This document shows positions 28,621 to 38,317 of a DNA stretch of 64,000 bases, one piece after another; the first letter of the stretch is position 1; every line of letters begins with the position of its first letter. Under the pieces are notes generated by a model. The model was not told the DNA's origin. It ran no database searches and worked only from the letters and a program-made list of their open reading frames with translations. The stretch comes from Pseudophaeobacter profundi (GTDB taxonomy: Bacteria > Pseudomonadota > Alphaproteobacteria > Rhodobacterales > Rhodobacteraceae): assembly GCF_029697505.1 (NCBI RefSeq), contig NZ_JARJEF010000001.1:124001-188000 (forward strand), read 5' to 3'. The translations under genes and the position numbers were made by a program.

Positions 28621-30635
28621 TCGGCCGCCATCTTTTCGGCCCGGCGGGCTTTGGCATTGGCCGAGAGTTCCGCCATCAGTTTGGAAGCCCGGGCAATCGG
28701 GTTGCTCAGATAGAAATCCTTGACCGCAGGCAGGAATGCCGCCTTGCCCAGCGGCCCCAGTTCCAGCGGTGTGCCCTCATTCTCGATCACCTGATCAACC
28801 TGCGCCAGATGCGGCACCTGCTTGACCAGGGCCTGACGCAGCTGCGCCAGCGAGTCATACTGCAAAGTTGCGTCCACCTCGGCGCTAAGTGCGCGCAAAA
28901 TGGCCCAGTTTTCCTTGGCGTCACCGGGGGCAAAGCCCGCACGCATCGCCAGCTGGGGCCGTCCTTCAGTATTGACAAAAAGGCCGTTCTCTTCCGTATA
29001 GGCCGCGCCCGGCAGGATCACATCGGCGCGATGCGCACCACGATCGCCATGGCTGCCCTGATAGATCACAAAGGCACCATCGTCGATTTCCACTTCGTCC
29101 GCGCCCAGGTTGTAGATCACCTCGGCGCCCTCGATGGCCGCCGCCATGCCACCTTCGGTCACCGCGCCGATATCCATCGCGCCAACCCGTGCCGCCGCAG
29201 TATGCAGCACCAAGAGTTTTGATCCGGTATCAGCGGCAAATTTCTGGGCATGCGCCAGCACCGCAAGCCCGTCGGCTTCGCGCAGGGCACCCTGCCCGAC
29301 AATCACCAGGGTTTCCTTGTCCAGCGCAGCAGAGTGATCGCCAGAATGCAGCGCTTCAAGCGCGGCACGATCAGTGCCCAGGTGGCTATAGTCATAGGTC
29401 AGATCGACTGGCTGGCCGATCAGGCCGATGGTGGCCCCATTGATCCAGGCCCGTCGGATCCGAGCATTCAGCACCGGAGATTCATTGCGTGGATCCGTTC
29501 CGATCAGCATGATCGCCTTGGCGCTGTCGATATCCTCGATGGTCGCGGTGCCAACATAGCCTGCGCGGTCGCCAATCGGCAGGCGCGCATTATCGGTCCG
29601 GCATTCGACCTGGCCACCCTGGGCTTCAACCAGCTGCTTCAGCGCAAAGGCCGCCTCAACCGGGACCAGATCGCCGATCAGGCCAGCAATCTTCTTGCCC
29701 TTCATCGCATCGGCAGCCGCGTGCAGGGCTTCGGGCCAGCTGGCAGGCTTTAGCTTGCCGTCAACACGCACATAGGGGCGATCCAGACGCTGACGCCGCA
29801 GACCATCCCAGACAAAGCGTGTCTTGTCGGAAATCCATTCTTCGTTCACCGCGTCATTGTTGCGCGGCAGGATCCGCATCACTTCGCGCCCCTTGGTATC
29901 AACCCGAATATTGGCCCCCAGCGAATCCATCACATCAATGGATTCTGTCTTTGTCAGCTCCCAGGGGCGGGCGCTAAAGGCATAGGGTTTCGAGGTCAGC
30001 GCGCCAACCGGACACAGATCAATGATGTTGCCCTGCAGGTTGCTGTCCAGGGTTTCGTTCAGATAGCTGGTGATTTCAGCATCTTCACCGCGGCCTGTCT
30101 GGCCCATCTGGGTGATCCCGGCCACCTCGGAGGTGAAGCGCACACAGCGGGTGCAGCTGATGCAGCGGGTCATCGCAGTTGAAACAAGCGGGCCGAGGTT
30201 CAGATCGTCCACTGCGCGCTTGGGTTCACGAAAGCGGGAAAAATCAACACCATAGGCCATGGCCTGATCCTGCAGATCACATTCGCCGCCCTGGTCGCAA
30301 ATCGGGCAATCCAGCGGATGGTTGATCAGCATGAATTCCATCACGCCTTCGCGGGCTTTTTTCACCATGGGTGAATTGGTTTTCACCACCGGCGGCTGGC
30401 CTTCGGGGCCTGGGCGCAGGTCACGCACCTGCATAGCGCAGGATGCCGCAGGCTTGGGCGGGCCGCCCACGACCTCTACCAGACACATGCGGCAGTTGCC
30501 GGCAATCGACAGGCGTTCATGGTAGCAGAAGCGCGGGATTTCCACCCCGGCCTCTTCACAGGCCTGGATCAGGGTCATCGCCCCGTCCACCTCAACCTCG
30601 GTTCCGTCAATGTTGATCTTGCGGAGGTCAGCCAT
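28617..30635 (-). CDS. nuoG: NADH-quinone oxidoreductase subunit G
   Basis: NuoG (672 residues) is the large peripheral-arm subunit holding three iron-sulfur clusters. The N-terminal [2Fe-2S] ligands are C37, C48, C51 and C66. The [17 protein letters not shown] and [10 protein letters not shown] motifs supply further clusters, and a molybdopterin-type domain follows. It is the short form seen in Alphaproteobacteria and mitochondria (NDUFS1), not the ~900-residue E. coli form. It is four bases downstream of the DUF5333-like gene. Confidence 0.96.
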   Translation of the reverse strand: MADLRKINIDGTEVEVDGAMTLIQACEEAGVEIPRFCYHERLSIAGNCRMCLVEVVGGPPKPAASCAMQVRDLRPGPEGQPPVVKTNSPMVKKAREGVMEFMLINHPLDCPICDQGGECDLQDQAMAYGVDFSRFREPKRAVDDLNLGPLVSTAMTRCISCTRCVRFTSEVAGITQMGQTGRGEDAEITSYLNETLDSNLQGNIIDLCPVGALTSKPYAFSARPWELTKTESIDVMDSLGANIRVDTKGREVMRILPRNNDAVNEEWISDKTRFVWDGLRRQRLDRPYVRVDGKLKPASWPEALHAAADAMKGKKIAGLIGDLVPVEAAFALKQLVEAQGGQVECRTDNARLPIGDRAGYVGTATIEDIDSAKAIMLIGTDPRNESPVLNARIRRAWINGATIGLIGQPVDLTYDYSHLGTDRAALEALHSGDHSAALDKETLVIVGQGALREADGLAVLAHAQKFAADTGSKLLVLHTAAARVGAMDIGAVTEGGMAAAIEGAEVIYNLGADEVEIDDGAFVIYQGSHGDRGAHRADVILPGAAYTEENGLFVNTEGRPQLAMRAGFAPGDAKENWAILRALSAEVDATLQYDSLAQLRQALVKQVPHLAQVDQVIENEGTPLELGPLGKAAFLPAVKDFYLSNPIARASKLMAELSANAKARRAEKMAAE

Positions 30636-30638
30636 GGT

Positions 30639-31064
30639 CTATTTCGCCCTCAGTAACGCGCCGATCGCGCTGTTTTTCTTGATTTCCGCACGACCGAACG
30701 CACAGAATGTTTCTTGATTGCCATAAGAGACGCCGCGCGCCGCCAGCAGTCTTTCGCCCTTGGCCCGCATCCGGGCCTTTTCAACGTCGGATTCGATATA
30801 AGCGCGGATTTCGCTGTCAGCGTAGCCAAGGCGATTGGCCCGTGCCCGCAATCTACGCAGTTCGCCCACGCCTTTAAGGAAGCGCGCACCAAGGCTGTCA
30901 CAATGATCCGCCACCTCTTTTGCCATCGCCACGGCAAACAGCGGGTTTTCAATTTCCGGCACATCCCGCAGCGACGGTTTTGCCGCCGCAGTCAAAGGAC
31001 CAGCAAACGCCGCTGCTGCCATCAAAGGTACAATCCAGGCCAGTTTCATCTGGGCATATTTCAT
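30639..31064 (-). CDS. DUF5333-like exported protein in the nuo operon
   Basis: A 141-residue protein with an N-terminal signal peptide (MKYAQMKLAWIVPLMAAAAFAG, likely cleaved after TAAA) and a helical mature part with two cysteines (ADHCDSLG, ETFCAFG), so possibly one periplasmic disulphide. It resembles DUF5333, a family found in the nuo cluster of Rhodobacterales. The ATG at 31064 follows AGGAGA at good spacing; an upstream start at 31100 would extend the signal without support. No function is known, and a role in complex I is inferred only from location. Confidence 0.75.
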   Translation of the reverse strand: MKYAQMKLAWIVPLMAAAAFAGPLTAAAKPSLRDVPEIENPLFAVAMAKEVADHCDSLGARFLKGVGELRRLRARANRLGYADSEIRAYIESDVEKARMRAKGERLLAARGVSYGNQETFCAFGRAEIKKNSAIGALLRAK

Positions 31065-31161
31065 CGGTCTCTCCTGAAGTTTGGAGAGGCAAAAGGCCAA
31101 AAAACGGCCGCGCTATGCAATAGCGCCGCTGCCAATTGGCCAGAATATGCCTGGATCACGC

Positions 31162-31503
31162 TCACGACTTGCAGACCCCCTGCAGCACAGCATTGTCGCC
31201 ATCACGCGGCAGCGGCACTTCTGGGTCGTCCAGATCCAGCGGCCAGTCAATACGCGAGGTGCCGTAGTTTTGAATGCAATATGTGGTGCCCGCATAGCGC
31301 ATCGCCTCACGCGCGCCCAAGGGCGAGGCCGCAACATCATAGACCTCTGCCTCGAACCGCGCGCGCGTGACTTTCTTATCGACAACAGAGGCCTTGGTGC
31401 GGAACGGCACGCCATCAAACACAGGACGCATGTCCTTATCGCTGCAGGCCGCCAAAAGCGCGGTGACGACAAACGTCGCCGTCATGAATTTGACATGTCC
31501 CAT
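31162..31503 (-). CDS. Small lipoprotein encoded between nuoF and the DUF5333 gene
   Basis: A 113-residue predicted lipoprotein. A basic N-terminus and hydrophobic core end in LLAAC with C20 as lipidation site. The mature part is hydrophilic, with TYCIQNYGTSRIDWPLD and a C-terminal GVCKS. No family recognised. The ATG at 31503 has AAGGGA nine bases upstream. An alternative ATG at 31530 overlaps the nuoF stop codon (ATGA) and would add nine residues, so coupling with nuoF is possible. It is the second lipoprotein in this operon. Confidence 0.72.
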   Translation of the reverse strand: MGHVKFMTATFVVTALLAACSDKDMRPVFDGVPFRTKASVVDKKVTRARFEAEVYDVAASPLGAREAMRYAGTTYCIQNYGTSRIDWPLDLDDPEVPLPRDGDNAVLQGVCKS

Positions 31504-31526
31504 CAAAATTGGTCCCTTACATCCCA

Positions 31527-32825
31527 TCATTCAGCAGCAATGGCGCTTTTGCGGCCGGTTTTCTGCGCTTTGATGCGGTCTTCGATTTCATCGCGGAAGT
31601 TGCGGATCAACCCCTGGATCGGCCAGGCTGCGGCGTCGCCCAGGGCGCAGATGGTGTGGCCTTCGACCTGCTTGGTCACATCCCACAACATGTCGATTTC
31701 TTCCAGATCCGCCTCGCCTTTGACCAGGCGTTCCATCACCCGCATCATCCAGCCGGTGCCTTCGCGGCAGGGCGTACACTGGCCGCAACTTTCGTGTTTG
31801 TAGAATTTCGCCAGACGCCAGATCGCCTTGATGATATCGGTCTGCTTATCCATCACGATGACCGCTGCGGTGCCAAGGCCCGAGCCCAGCTCGCCGCGCA
31901 GGTAGTCAAAGTCCATGATCGCATCGCGCATGTTTTCACCGCGCACGCAGGGCACCGAAGACCCACCGGGGATCACCGCCAGCAGATTGTCCCAGCCGCC
32001 GCGAATGCCACCGCAGTGCTTTTCAATCAGCTCTTCAAACGAGATCGACATGGCTTCTTCAACCACACAGGGGTTGTTGACGTGGCCAGAAATCGCAAAC
32101 AGCTTGGTACCGGCATTATTAGGTCGGCCAAAGCCTGCAAACCAATCCGCACCGCGGCGCAGGATGGTGGGCACAACAGCAATCGATTCCACGTTATTAA
32201 CCGTGGTGGGGCAGCCATATAGACCCGCGCCTGCCGGAAAAGGTGGCTTCATCCGGGGCATGCCCTTCTTGCCTTCCAGGCTTTCGATCAGGGCGGTTTC
32301 CTCGCCGCAGATATAGGCCCCTGCCCCATGGTGCAGGAAGACATCGAAATCCCAGCCTGATCCGGCTGCGTTCTTGCCCAGAAGCCCCTTGTCGTAGCAT
32401 TCGTCGATAGCCGCCTGCAGCGCCTCGCGCTCGCGGATATATTCGCCACGCAGGTAGATATAACAGGTATGCGCGTTCATCGCGAAGCTGGCAATCAGCG
32501 CGCCCTCGATCAGCGTATGCGGATCATGGCGCATGATTTCGCGGTCTTTGCAGGTGCCGGGTTCGGATTCATCGGCGTTGATCACCAGATAGGACGGGCG
32601 ACCATCGCTTTCTTTCGGCATGAAAGACCATTTCAGCCCGGTAGGGAACCCCGCACCACCACGGCCCCGCAAACCGGAATCCTTCATCGTCTGGATGATC
32701 CAGTCACGACCCTTGTCGATGATCCCTGAAGTGCCATCCCAATGGCCACGTGCCTGCGCGCCTTTCAGGGTGCGCTCATGCATACCGTATAGGTTGGTAA
32801 AGATCCGGTCCTGGTCCTTCAGCAT
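31527..32825 (-). CDS. nuoF: NADH-quinone oxidoreductase subunit F
   Basis: NuoF (432 residues) binds NADH and FMN and holds cluster N3. It shows the glycine-rich NADH/FMN region [19 protein letters not shown], the [27 protein letters not shown] segment, and the [4Fe-4S] motif [12 protein letters not shown] with a fourth Cys downstream. Length and motifs match the mitochondrial 51-kDa subunit. It starts six bases after the DUF5337-like gene. Confidence 0.97.
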   Translation of the reverse strand: MLKDQDRIFTNLYGMHERTLKGAQARGHWDGTSGIIDKGRDWIIQTMKDSGLRGRGGAGFPTGLKWSFMPKESDGRPSYLVINADESEPGTCKDREIMRHDPHTLIEGALIASFAMNAHTCYIYLRGEYIREREALQAAIDECYDKGLLGKNAAGSGWDFDVFLHHGAGAYICGEETALIESLEGKKGMPRMKPPFPAGAGLYGCPTTVNNVESIAVVPTILRRGADWFAGFGRPNNAGTKLFAISGHVNNPCVVEEAMSISFEELIEKHCGGIRGGWDNLLAVIPGGSSVPCVRGENMRDAIMDFDYLRGELGSGLGTAAVIVMDKQTDIIKAIWRLAKFYKHESCGQCTPCREGTGWMMRVMERLVKGEADLEEIDMLWDVTKQVEGHTICALGDAAAWPIQGLIRNFRDEIEDRIKAQKTGRKSAIAAE

Positions 32826-32831
32826 GTCTGC

Positions 32832-33071
32832 CTACCCTTGGTTGTCGTTTTTACTGGCCTGACGCATGCGCCAGAGTTGCACTATATTGACCCCTGCATA
32901 GATCATCGCGGCAAGGGCTGCGAAATCAAACAAGAGCGCAAAGCGGCCAGGCAATCCAATTGCCGGGCCAATGATCAGATTCAAGGCCAACCAGGCCAGC
33001 ATGGTTCCGGCAATCACCAATGAGATGTGCCGCCCCTTTGCTGCGATCGCCCTATCCAGATCTGCGCTCAT
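32832..33071 (-). CDS. DUF5337-like small membrane protein in the nuo operon
   Basis: A 79-residue protein with two predicted membrane helices (SLVIAGTMLAWLALNLIIG and FALLFDFAALAAMIYAGVNIV) separated by a short loop, and a basic C-terminal tail. It resembles DUF5337, a family found in the nuo operon of Rhodobacterales between nuoE and nuoF. No enzymatic motif. Its location suggests an accessory or assembly role in complex I, but this is inference. Confidence 0.78.
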   Translation of the reverse strand: MSADLDRAIAAKGRHISLVIAGTMLAWLALNLIIGPAIGLPGRFALLFDFAALAAMIYAGVNIVQLWRMRQASKNDNQG

Positions 33072-33124
33072 TCAGGTCCTCATGTCTGTTCCCTGCCTGC
33101 CCCGGAATAGGACAGCCAGTTCGG

Positions 33125-34291
33125 TTATTCGTCGTCGTAGCGGCCGTCTTTTTTGGCCTTCGTGGCAAATTCAGTCTCGTCACCCACCGCCAGTTTGGCA
33201 GCCTGTGCAATCCAGCCATCCCGTTCGATACGGCCCTTGAACTTCAATCGGTTGTCGACCCAGGCCACTTCGGCCTCGCCCCACTCCGCAATCTGGTCAA
33301 AGTGGAAAAAGCCCAGATCGTTCAGGGTTGCCTCCAGCTTGGGACCAACGCCCTTTAGCAGTTTCAGATCATCCGGCAGTCCACCGCGCGCTTCTTTCAG
33401 CGTCTTGGGTTCCTGTTCCTCGGTGACCTTGGCCGCCGCCCCTTCGGGGGAGGCAGGCTCTACCACTGCAGATTTTTTCACCGGTGCCTTTGCGGCCTCT
33501 TTGGCCTGCTTGGCGGCCGGTTTCGCGGCCTCGGGAGCCTTGGGGGGCTGATCCGCTGAGGCGCGCCCTGCGACCACACCATCCTTGCCAACCCAGGGGG
33601 TCAGCAGCGGAACTTCATCACCCTGGATCCGCTTGATACCGTCGCCAATATCAGTCGCCAGCTGTGCCGATGCGTTATACTGTGCCTTGCCGCTATCAAA
33701 ATCCTGCAACGAGGTCAGGCCCGACTTTGGCTCTGCCGCATAACGGCCATTCTGCGGCCCCGGCACAACAGGCTTGCCTGCCGCCAGATCATCCAGCATC
33801 TGGCCAAAGCCGGCGGCGGTGAGATCTTCAAAATAGTCCTTGCCGATCTGGGCCATCGGCGCGTTGGCGCAGGCGCCCAGACATTCGACCTCTTCCCAGC
33901 TGAACTTGCCATCCGCCGAGAGGGTATGCGGTTTTTCAGCAATCTTGTCCTTGCAAACCGCGATCAGATCTTCGGCGCCGCAGATCATGCAAGACAGGGT
34001 GCCACAGACCTGCACATGCGCCACCGATCCGGTGGGCTGCATCTGGAACATGAAGTAGAACGAGGTAACCTCGAGCACACGGATATAGGCCATGCCCAAC
34101 ATATCGGCGATATATTCAATCGCCGGCTTGGAGACCCAGCCTTCCTGTTCCTGTGCCCGCCACAACAGCGGGATCACAGCCGAGGCCTGACGGCCTTCGG
34201 GGAATTTGGTCAATTGCGCCTCGGCCCATTTCTGGTTGGCGGGCGTGAAAGCAAAGCTTTCGGGTTGTTCGGAATGAAGGCGACGAAGCAT
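33125..34291 (-). CDS. nuoE: NADH-quinone oxidoreductase subunit E with C-terminal extension
   Basis: NuoE carries the [2Fe-2S] cluster N1a next to NuoF. The N-terminal ~210 residues are the standard thioredoxin-like subunit, with [10 protein letters not shown] and [10 protein letters not shown] supplying the cysteines. The protein is 388 residues because of an Ala/Pro/Lys/Glu-rich linker (about 225-300) and a C-terminal helix-hairpin-helix-like module ([19 protein letters not shown], then DQIAEW and RDGWIAQA). Such extensions occur in Rhodobacterales NuoE. The start overlaps the nuoD stop by one base. Confidence 0.94.
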   Translation of the reverse strand: MLRRLHSEQPESFAFTPANQKWAEAQLTKFPEGRQASAVIPLLWRAQEQEGWVSKPAIEYIADMLGMAYIRVLEVTSFYFMFQMQPTGSVAHVQVCGTLSCMICGAEDLIAVCKDKIAEKPHTLSADGKFSWEEVECLGACANAPMAQIGKDYFEDLTAAGFGQMLDDLAAGKPVVPGPQNGRYAAEPKSGLTSLQDFDSGKAQYNASAQLATDIGDGIKRIQGDEVPLLTPWVGKDGVVAGRASADQPPKAPEAAKPAAKQAKEAAKAPVKKSAVVEPASPEGAAAKVTEEQEPKTLKEARGGLPDDLKLLKGVGPKLEATLNDLGFFHFDQIAEWGEAEVAWVDNRLKFKGRIERDGWIAQAAKLAVGDETEFATKAKKDGRYDDE

Positions 34292-35505
34292 TAGCGGTCA
34301 ATCTCTCCAAATACGACGTCCATGGTGCCGATGATGGCAGCGACGTCGGCCAGCTGGTGGCCTTTTGCAACGTGGTCCATGGCTTGCAGATGCAGGAAAC
34401 CCGGCGCGCGGATCTTGCTGCGGTAGGGTTTGTTAGACCCATCTGCCACCAGATAGACGCCGAATTCGCCCTTCGGGGCCTCGACGGCGGTATAGACCTC
34501 ACCGGCGGGCACGTGAAAGCCTTCGGTATAGAGTTTGAAGTGGTGAATGAGGCTCTCCATCGAGGTCTTCATATCACCTCGTTTGGGCGGGCTCAGCTTA
34601 CCCCGCGCCATCACATCACCAGTGGCCTCACGCAGTTTGACGATGGCCTGACGGATGATAGACAGCGACTGGCGCATTTCTTCCATGCGCACCAGATAGC
34701 GATCATAGCAATCCCCGTTCTTGCCCACAGGGATCTGGAAGTCGAATTCATCGTAGCATTCATAGGGCTGCGCGCGGCGCAAATCCCAGGCCATGCCCGA
34801 TCCACGCACCATAACGCCGGAAAAGCCATATTCCAGGATATCTTCCTCGGTCACCACGCCAATATCGCAGTTGCGCTGCTTGAAGATGCGGTTTTCGGTC
34901 AACAACCCGTCGATATCAGCCAGTACCTTGGGGAATTCCATCGCCCAGAGGTCGATATCGTCCAGCAGATCATCCGGAATATCCTGATGCACCCCACCGG
35001 GGCGGAAATAGGCCGCGTGCAGACGTGCCCCACAGGCGCGTTCATAGAACACCATCAGCTTTTCACGTTCCTCAAATCCCCAGAGCGGCGGCGTCAGCGC
35101 GCCAACGTCCATCGCCTGGGTAGTGACGTTCAGCAGGTGGTTCAGAATACGGCCGATTTCAGAGTACAGAACCCGGATAAGCGAGCCACGACGCGGCACT
35201 TCAACGCCGGTCAGTTTTTCGATTGCCAAGCACCAGGCATGTTCCTGGTTCATCGGCGCCACATAGTCCAGCCGGTCAAAATACGGCAGGTTCTGCAGGT
35301 AGGTGCGGCTTTCCATCAGCTTTTCGGTGCCACGGTGCAGCAGGCCGATGTGCGGGTCGCAGCGCTCTACAATCTCGCCGTCCAACTCCAACACCAGACG
35401 CAACACCCCGTGGGCCGCAGGGTGCTGCGGGCCAAAGTTGATGTTGAAATTGCGGATCTTCTGCTCGCCGGTCTGGGCGTCATCGAATTTGGAGCCGTCC
35501 ATCAT
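34291..35505 (-). CDS. nuoD: NADH-quinone oxidoreductase subunit D
   Basis: NuoD (404 residues) forms the quinone-binding pocket with NuoB. It has the family N-terminus [14 protein letters not shown], the [12 protein letters not shown] motif, the [11 protein letters not shown] segment and the conserved C-terminal [16 protein letters not shown]. It starts with two consecutive ATG codons; the first, at 35505, overlaps the stop of a 32-codon frame. In most relatives nuoD follows nuoC directly, but here a sulfotransferase gene lies between them. Confidence 0.97.
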   Translation of the reverse strand: MMDGSKFDDAQTGEQKIRNFNINFGPQHPAAHGVLRLVLELDGEIVERCDPHIGLLHRGTEKLMESRTYLQNLPYFDRLDYVAPMNQEHAWCLAIEKLTGVEVPRRGSLIRVLYSEIGRILNHLLNVTTQAMDVGALTPPLWGFEEREKLMVFYERACGARLHAAYFRPGGVHQDIPDDLLDDIDLWAMEFPKVLADIDGLLTENRIFKQRNCDIGVVTEEDILEYGFSGVMVRGSGMAWDLRRAQPYECYDEFDFQIPVGKNGDCYDRYLVRMEEMRQSLSIIRQAIVKLREATGDVMARGKLSPPKRGDMKTSMESLIHHFKLYTEGFHVPAGEVYTAVEAPKGEFGVYLVADGSNKPYRSKIRAPGFLHLQAMDHVAKGHQLADVAAIIGTMDVVFGEIDR

Positions 35506-35600
35506 GCCAGTTCCCCCTCATTACACGCGCGCGCCACAATCGCGATCTGGCCCTGGCCCAGCATGGCAGCGTCGAACGTGTGGTTATCCTTGCAGGTCAT
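35502..35600 (-). CDS. Candidate 32-codon ORF coupled to nuoD
   Basis: A short frame starts with ATG at 35600, two bases after the sulfotransferase stop, and ends TGA at 35504-35502, overlapping the nuoD start (ATGA). It begins [15 protein letters not shown] and ends ACNEGELA. No signal peptide, membrane segment or family is visible. Its GAGGGGGAA stretch near the end provides the nuoD Shine-Dalgarno region, so it may be no more than a coupling leader. It may equally be a remnant of an older gene at this site. Confidence 0.35.
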   Translation of the reverse strand: MTCKDNHTFDAAMLGQGQIAIVARACNEGELA

Positions 35601-35602
35601 TC

Positions 35603-36526
35603 TCATATCGAACCTACCGTAGCGGGTTGAAGATCATTGGCGCCTTCAAGGTGCACTTTCCAGGCCTCTGGCAAGCGGTCTCCGAATTTTTCCTGCATCA
35701 GGTCATAAACCTCGCCAAGGTGTTCCAGAGCGAAAGCCCGGAATGCCGGATCAAACTTTTTCTCGCGCGGATTACCAACGTTCACCTTGGTATCAAAGTC
35801 ACCCGACTTGCGGGCAATCCCCAGAAAATCGCAGATATCGTCAACATTGCGCTTCTCGAACATGTCCTCGTAGAAGAAATATCCGATTTTCTCTGGCTCC
35901 ACAGCCGCTTCCAGATTGGCAATTGTCAGATGATAGCGCGAGCGACGCAGGGCCGCCGAATTCTTCCGCGCAAGCATTGTCTTCAGCTCGTTCAGGATTT
36001 CCTCATTGCCAATTTTACGCGAACGATCACCATTATCGCGCGCGCGCAGCTGCTTACGCGCGGCTGAATGCAGGCGTTCAATAGGGTCGCGCATCAAAAA
36101 CACGAACCTTGTGTCAGCGTTCAACGCAGCCATTTGCGCAAAGGTATCAACGCTCAGCTTTGAGTAGTCCGGCGTAATTTCACCCACCAATTTCTGGCCG
36201 TTATAGCGCTCAAACACGATATCAGCATAAAGCTCATGCGTTGGGTCTCGCGTCTCACGCATGGCAATACTTCGTTGCAATAGCGCCGGAGGCTTTTCGC
36301 CAGCCTCGCTGAACTCTGCCAGTCTTTTCTTTTGCACGTCATGGTGGAACGATAAACCGGTTTGCCAATAGCTCCAGTAATGCATCTCCTTGCCCGGCGG
36401 CACGCAGGCCTCCGGGTGCTGGTTCAGGTAGGCATGCAACCAGCTTGTCCCAGCCTTCTGGGCTCCGACACCAAAAAACAGGGTCGTGGGTTCCGCGAAC
36501 CGGCTATCTATCTTTGCCGCGCTCAT
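35603..36526 (-). CDS. PAPS-dependent sulfotransferase inserted between nuoC and nuoD
   Basis: A 307-residue cytosolic-type sulfotransferase. The 5'-phosphosulfate-binding loop is GAQKAGTSW (residues 21-29) and the 3'-phosphate-binding motif is MRDPIERLHSAARK, with R146 and S154 at the expected places. The acceptor substrate is unknown. The start lies three bases after the nuoC stop and the stop lies 97 bases before nuoD, same strand, so it is embedded in the complex I operon. Base composition differs: lines 35881-35940 and 36121-36180 have 31 and 29 G+C of 60, against 42 for a nuoD line (34981-35040). This suggests later acquisition. Confidence 0.9.
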   Translation of the reverse strand: MSAAKIDSRFAEPTTLFFGVGAQKAGTSWLHAYLNQHPEACVPPGKEMHYWSYWQTGLSFHHDVQKKRLAEFSEAGEKPPALLQRSIAMRETRDPTHELYADIVFERYNGQKLVGEITPDYSKLSVDTFAQMAALNADTRFVFLMRDPIERLHSAARKQLRARDNGDRSRKIGNEEILNELKTMLARKNSAALRRSRYHLTIANLEAAVEPEKIGYFFYEDMFEKRNVDDICDFLGIARKSGDFDTKVNVGNPREKKFDPAFRAFALEHLGEVYDLMQEKFGDRLPEAWKVHLEGANDLQPATVGSI

Positions 36527-36529
36527 GCC

Positions 36530-37132
36530 TCAGCCCTCTTTTTTTTCATCACCGGGCAGGATGTACTCGGCACCCTCCCATGGCGACATGAAATCAAACT
36601 GGCGATATTCCTGCACAAGGTTCACCGGCTCATAGACAACGCGTTTTTCCGCCTCGTCGTAACGTACTTCGGTATAGCCCGTGGTGGGGAAATCCTTGCG
36701 CAGCGGATAGCCGCGAAAGCCATAGTCGGTCAGGATGCGGCGGAGATCCGGATGACCAGAAAACAGGATTCCGAACATGTCGAAAACTTCGCGCTCAAAC
36801 CAGTTGGCCGAAGGGTGAACAGCAACAATCGACGGCACCATGTCGTCTTCGCGAATGGAGACCCGAAGGCGGATACGTTGGTTCTGGTACATAGACAGCA
36901 GATGGTAAACCACCTCAAAGCGCTTGGTGCGCTCGGGGTAGTCCACGGCGGTGATGTCAACCAAGGATGAAAACTTGCAGTTGCTGTCTGTTTTCAGAAA
37001 TTCAACCAGACCGGCGATATTGGCCGGGGCCACATCGACGTTCAATTCATCAAAGGCCACATCCCAGGACAAAACGCAGTCCGGGCGCTTGGCGGCGATC
37101 TGGGTCCCGAGTTCTTGCAGTGCTTCAGTCAT
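36530..37132 (-). CDS. nuoC: NADH-quinone oxidoreductase subunit C
   Basis: NuoC (200 residues) is the 30-kDa hydrophilic subunit of complex I. It shows the family motif [41 protein letters not shown] with conserved acidic and aromatic positions. NuoC and NuoD are separate genes here, not fused as in E. coli. It starts 23 bases after nuoB. Its stop lies three bases before the sulfotransferase gene. Confidence 0.97.
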   Translation of the reverse strand: MTEALQELGTQIAAKRPDCVLSWDVAFDELNVDVAPANIAGLVEFLKTDSNCKFSSLVDITAVDYPERTKRFEVVYHLLSMYQNQRIRLRVSIREDDMVPSIVAVHPSANWFEREVFDMFGILFSGHPDLRRILTDYGFRGYPLRKDFPTTGYTEVRYDEAEKRVVYEPVNLVQEYRQFDFMSPWEGAEYILPGDEKKEG

Positions 37133-37155
37133 TTATGTCTCTCCAGCCAGATCGC

Positions 37156-37689
37156 TTAGCGCACCAGAGTACCGGTACGGCGGATTTTGCGCTGCAGCTG
37201 CATCAACCCGTAAAGCAGGGCCTCCGCCGTGGGCGGGCAGCCTGGCACGTAGATATCAACCGGAACGATACGATCACAGCCGCGCACCACCGAATAGCTA
37301 TAGTGGTAATAGCCGCCGCCATTGGCACAGGAGCCCATGGAGATCACGTAGCGCGGCTCTGGCATCTGGTCGTAAACCTTGCGCAGCGCGGGCGCCATCT
37401 TGTTGGTAAGGGTCCCGGCCACGATCATCACATCCGATTGGCGCGGCGAGGCCCGCGGCGCAATGCCAAAACGTTCGGCATCATAGCGCGGCATCGACGT
37501 ATGCATCATCTCGACCGCACAGCAGGCCAGACCAAAGGTCATCCAGTGCAGGCTGCCGGTGCGGGCCCAGTTGATGATATCTTCGGCAGAGGTCAGCAGA
37601 AACCCCTTGTCCTGCAATTCTGCATTCAGCGCCTGGGTAACAACTTCCTTGTCCACCCCAGCGGTATTGGCCCCGGTCATCACTCCCAT
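37156..37689 (-). CDS. nuoB: NADH-quinone oxidoreductase subunit B
   Basis: NuoB binds cluster N2, the last iron-sulfur cluster before quinone. All four ligands appear: the tandem cysteines in [10 protein letters not shown], then GSCANGGG and VPGCPPTAE. The start at 37689 ([13 protein letters not shown]) is chosen because AGGGAG lies seven bases upstream; ATG codons at 37710 (overlapping nuoA more deeply) and 37680 are alternatives. The gene overlaps the end of nuoA by ten bases. Length 177 residues. Confidence 0.96.
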   Translation of the reverse strand: MGVMTGANTAGVDKEVVTQALNAELQDKGFLLTSAEDIINWARTGSLHWMTFGLACCAVEMMHTSMPRYDAERFGIAPRASPRQSDVMIVAGTLTNKMAPALRKVYDQMPEPRYVISMGSCANGGGYYHYSYSVVRGCDRIVPVDIYVPGCPPTAEALLYGLMQLQRKIRRTGTLVR

Positions 37690-38045
37690 TCCAGAGCTCC
37701 CTTTTTCCACTCATAGGCAAAGCCGATGGTCAGAACCCCAAGAAACACCATCATCGACCAGAAACCGGTATCGCTCATATCCTTGAACCCAACGGCCCAG
37801 GGAAACAGAAAGGCGATTTCCAGATCAAAAATGATGAAAAGAATCGACACCAGGTAAAACCGAACGTCAAATTTCATGCGCGCGTCATCAAAGGCGTTGA
37901 AACCGCATTCATAGGCGCTGACTTTTTCGGGGTCAGGGTTGCGCACGGCAAGCACAACTGCCGCCAAAATAAGAACAATTCCTAGGCCGACCGCGACAAC
38001 TAGAAACACCAAGATCGGGAGGTATTCCCGCAACATCTCTTCCAC
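37680..38045 (-). CDS. nuoA: NADH-quinone oxidoreductase subunit A
   Basis: NuoA (121 residues) is a three-helix membrane subunit and the first gene of the operon. It carries the [43 protein letters not shown] family pattern with the conserved Cys of the quinone-proximal loop. The start is GTG at 38045, supported by AAGGAG six bases upstream; the next ATG, at 38036, would lie further from that site. Confidence 0.96.
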   Translation of the reverse strand: MEEMLREYLPILVFLVVAVGLGIVLILAAVVLAVRNPDPEKVSAYECGFNAFDDARMKFDVRFYLVSILFIIFDLEIAFLFPWAVGFKDMSDTGFWSMMVFLGVLTIGFAYEWKKGALEWE

Positions 38046-38110
38046 GAGTGGCTCCTTTCCGAGCGCGCGGATTCTCGCGCGCCGTCAATTGGCGTGTTGA
38101 CTTGCGCATG

Positions 38111-38139
38111 TGTCTACTCGCCGCCCCCCCTATCGTCAA
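38111..38139 (-). promoter_or_regulatory. Candidate promoter of the nuo operon
   Basis: On the minus strand TTGACG (complement of 38134-38139) and TAGACA (complement of 38111-38116) are separated by exactly 17 bases. The -10 lies about 65 bases upstream of the nuoA GTG. A GTCAA-N8-TTGAC inverted repeat (38084-38101) sits in the leader just downstream, where a regulator could act. The -10 match is partial (three of six). Confidence 0.45.
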
Positions 38140-38249
38140 CCGAACCAATGCGGATGAACCGGGCTTTCTACATGCGCCGAGACCCAGCAGCATCACTTGG
38201 CGCCATTTGGACCGCCCCAGGTTAATTTCTTATTATTTCCATAAGGAAA

Positions 38250-38273
38250 GGTGCCGCGAGCTCTCGCGACACC
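38250..38273 (-). terminator. Terminator after the leucine-catabolism genes
   Basis: An 11-bp stem with one mismatch and a two-base loop (arms 38250-38260 and 38263-38273) is followed on the minus strand by TTTCCTTAT. It lies 45 bases beyond the stop of the enoyl-CoA hydratase gene and upstream of the nuo promoter. Confidence 0.65.
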
Positions 38274-38317
38274 CGGAAAAACAGACATTCAAAATGCGGA
38301 TTAACCTGGCGCTGGTA

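Noticed and set aside
35603-36526. The sulfotransferase as part of a mobile element
   Set aside because: No inverted repeats, target duplications or transposase are visible at the ends; only composition and position suggest insertion.
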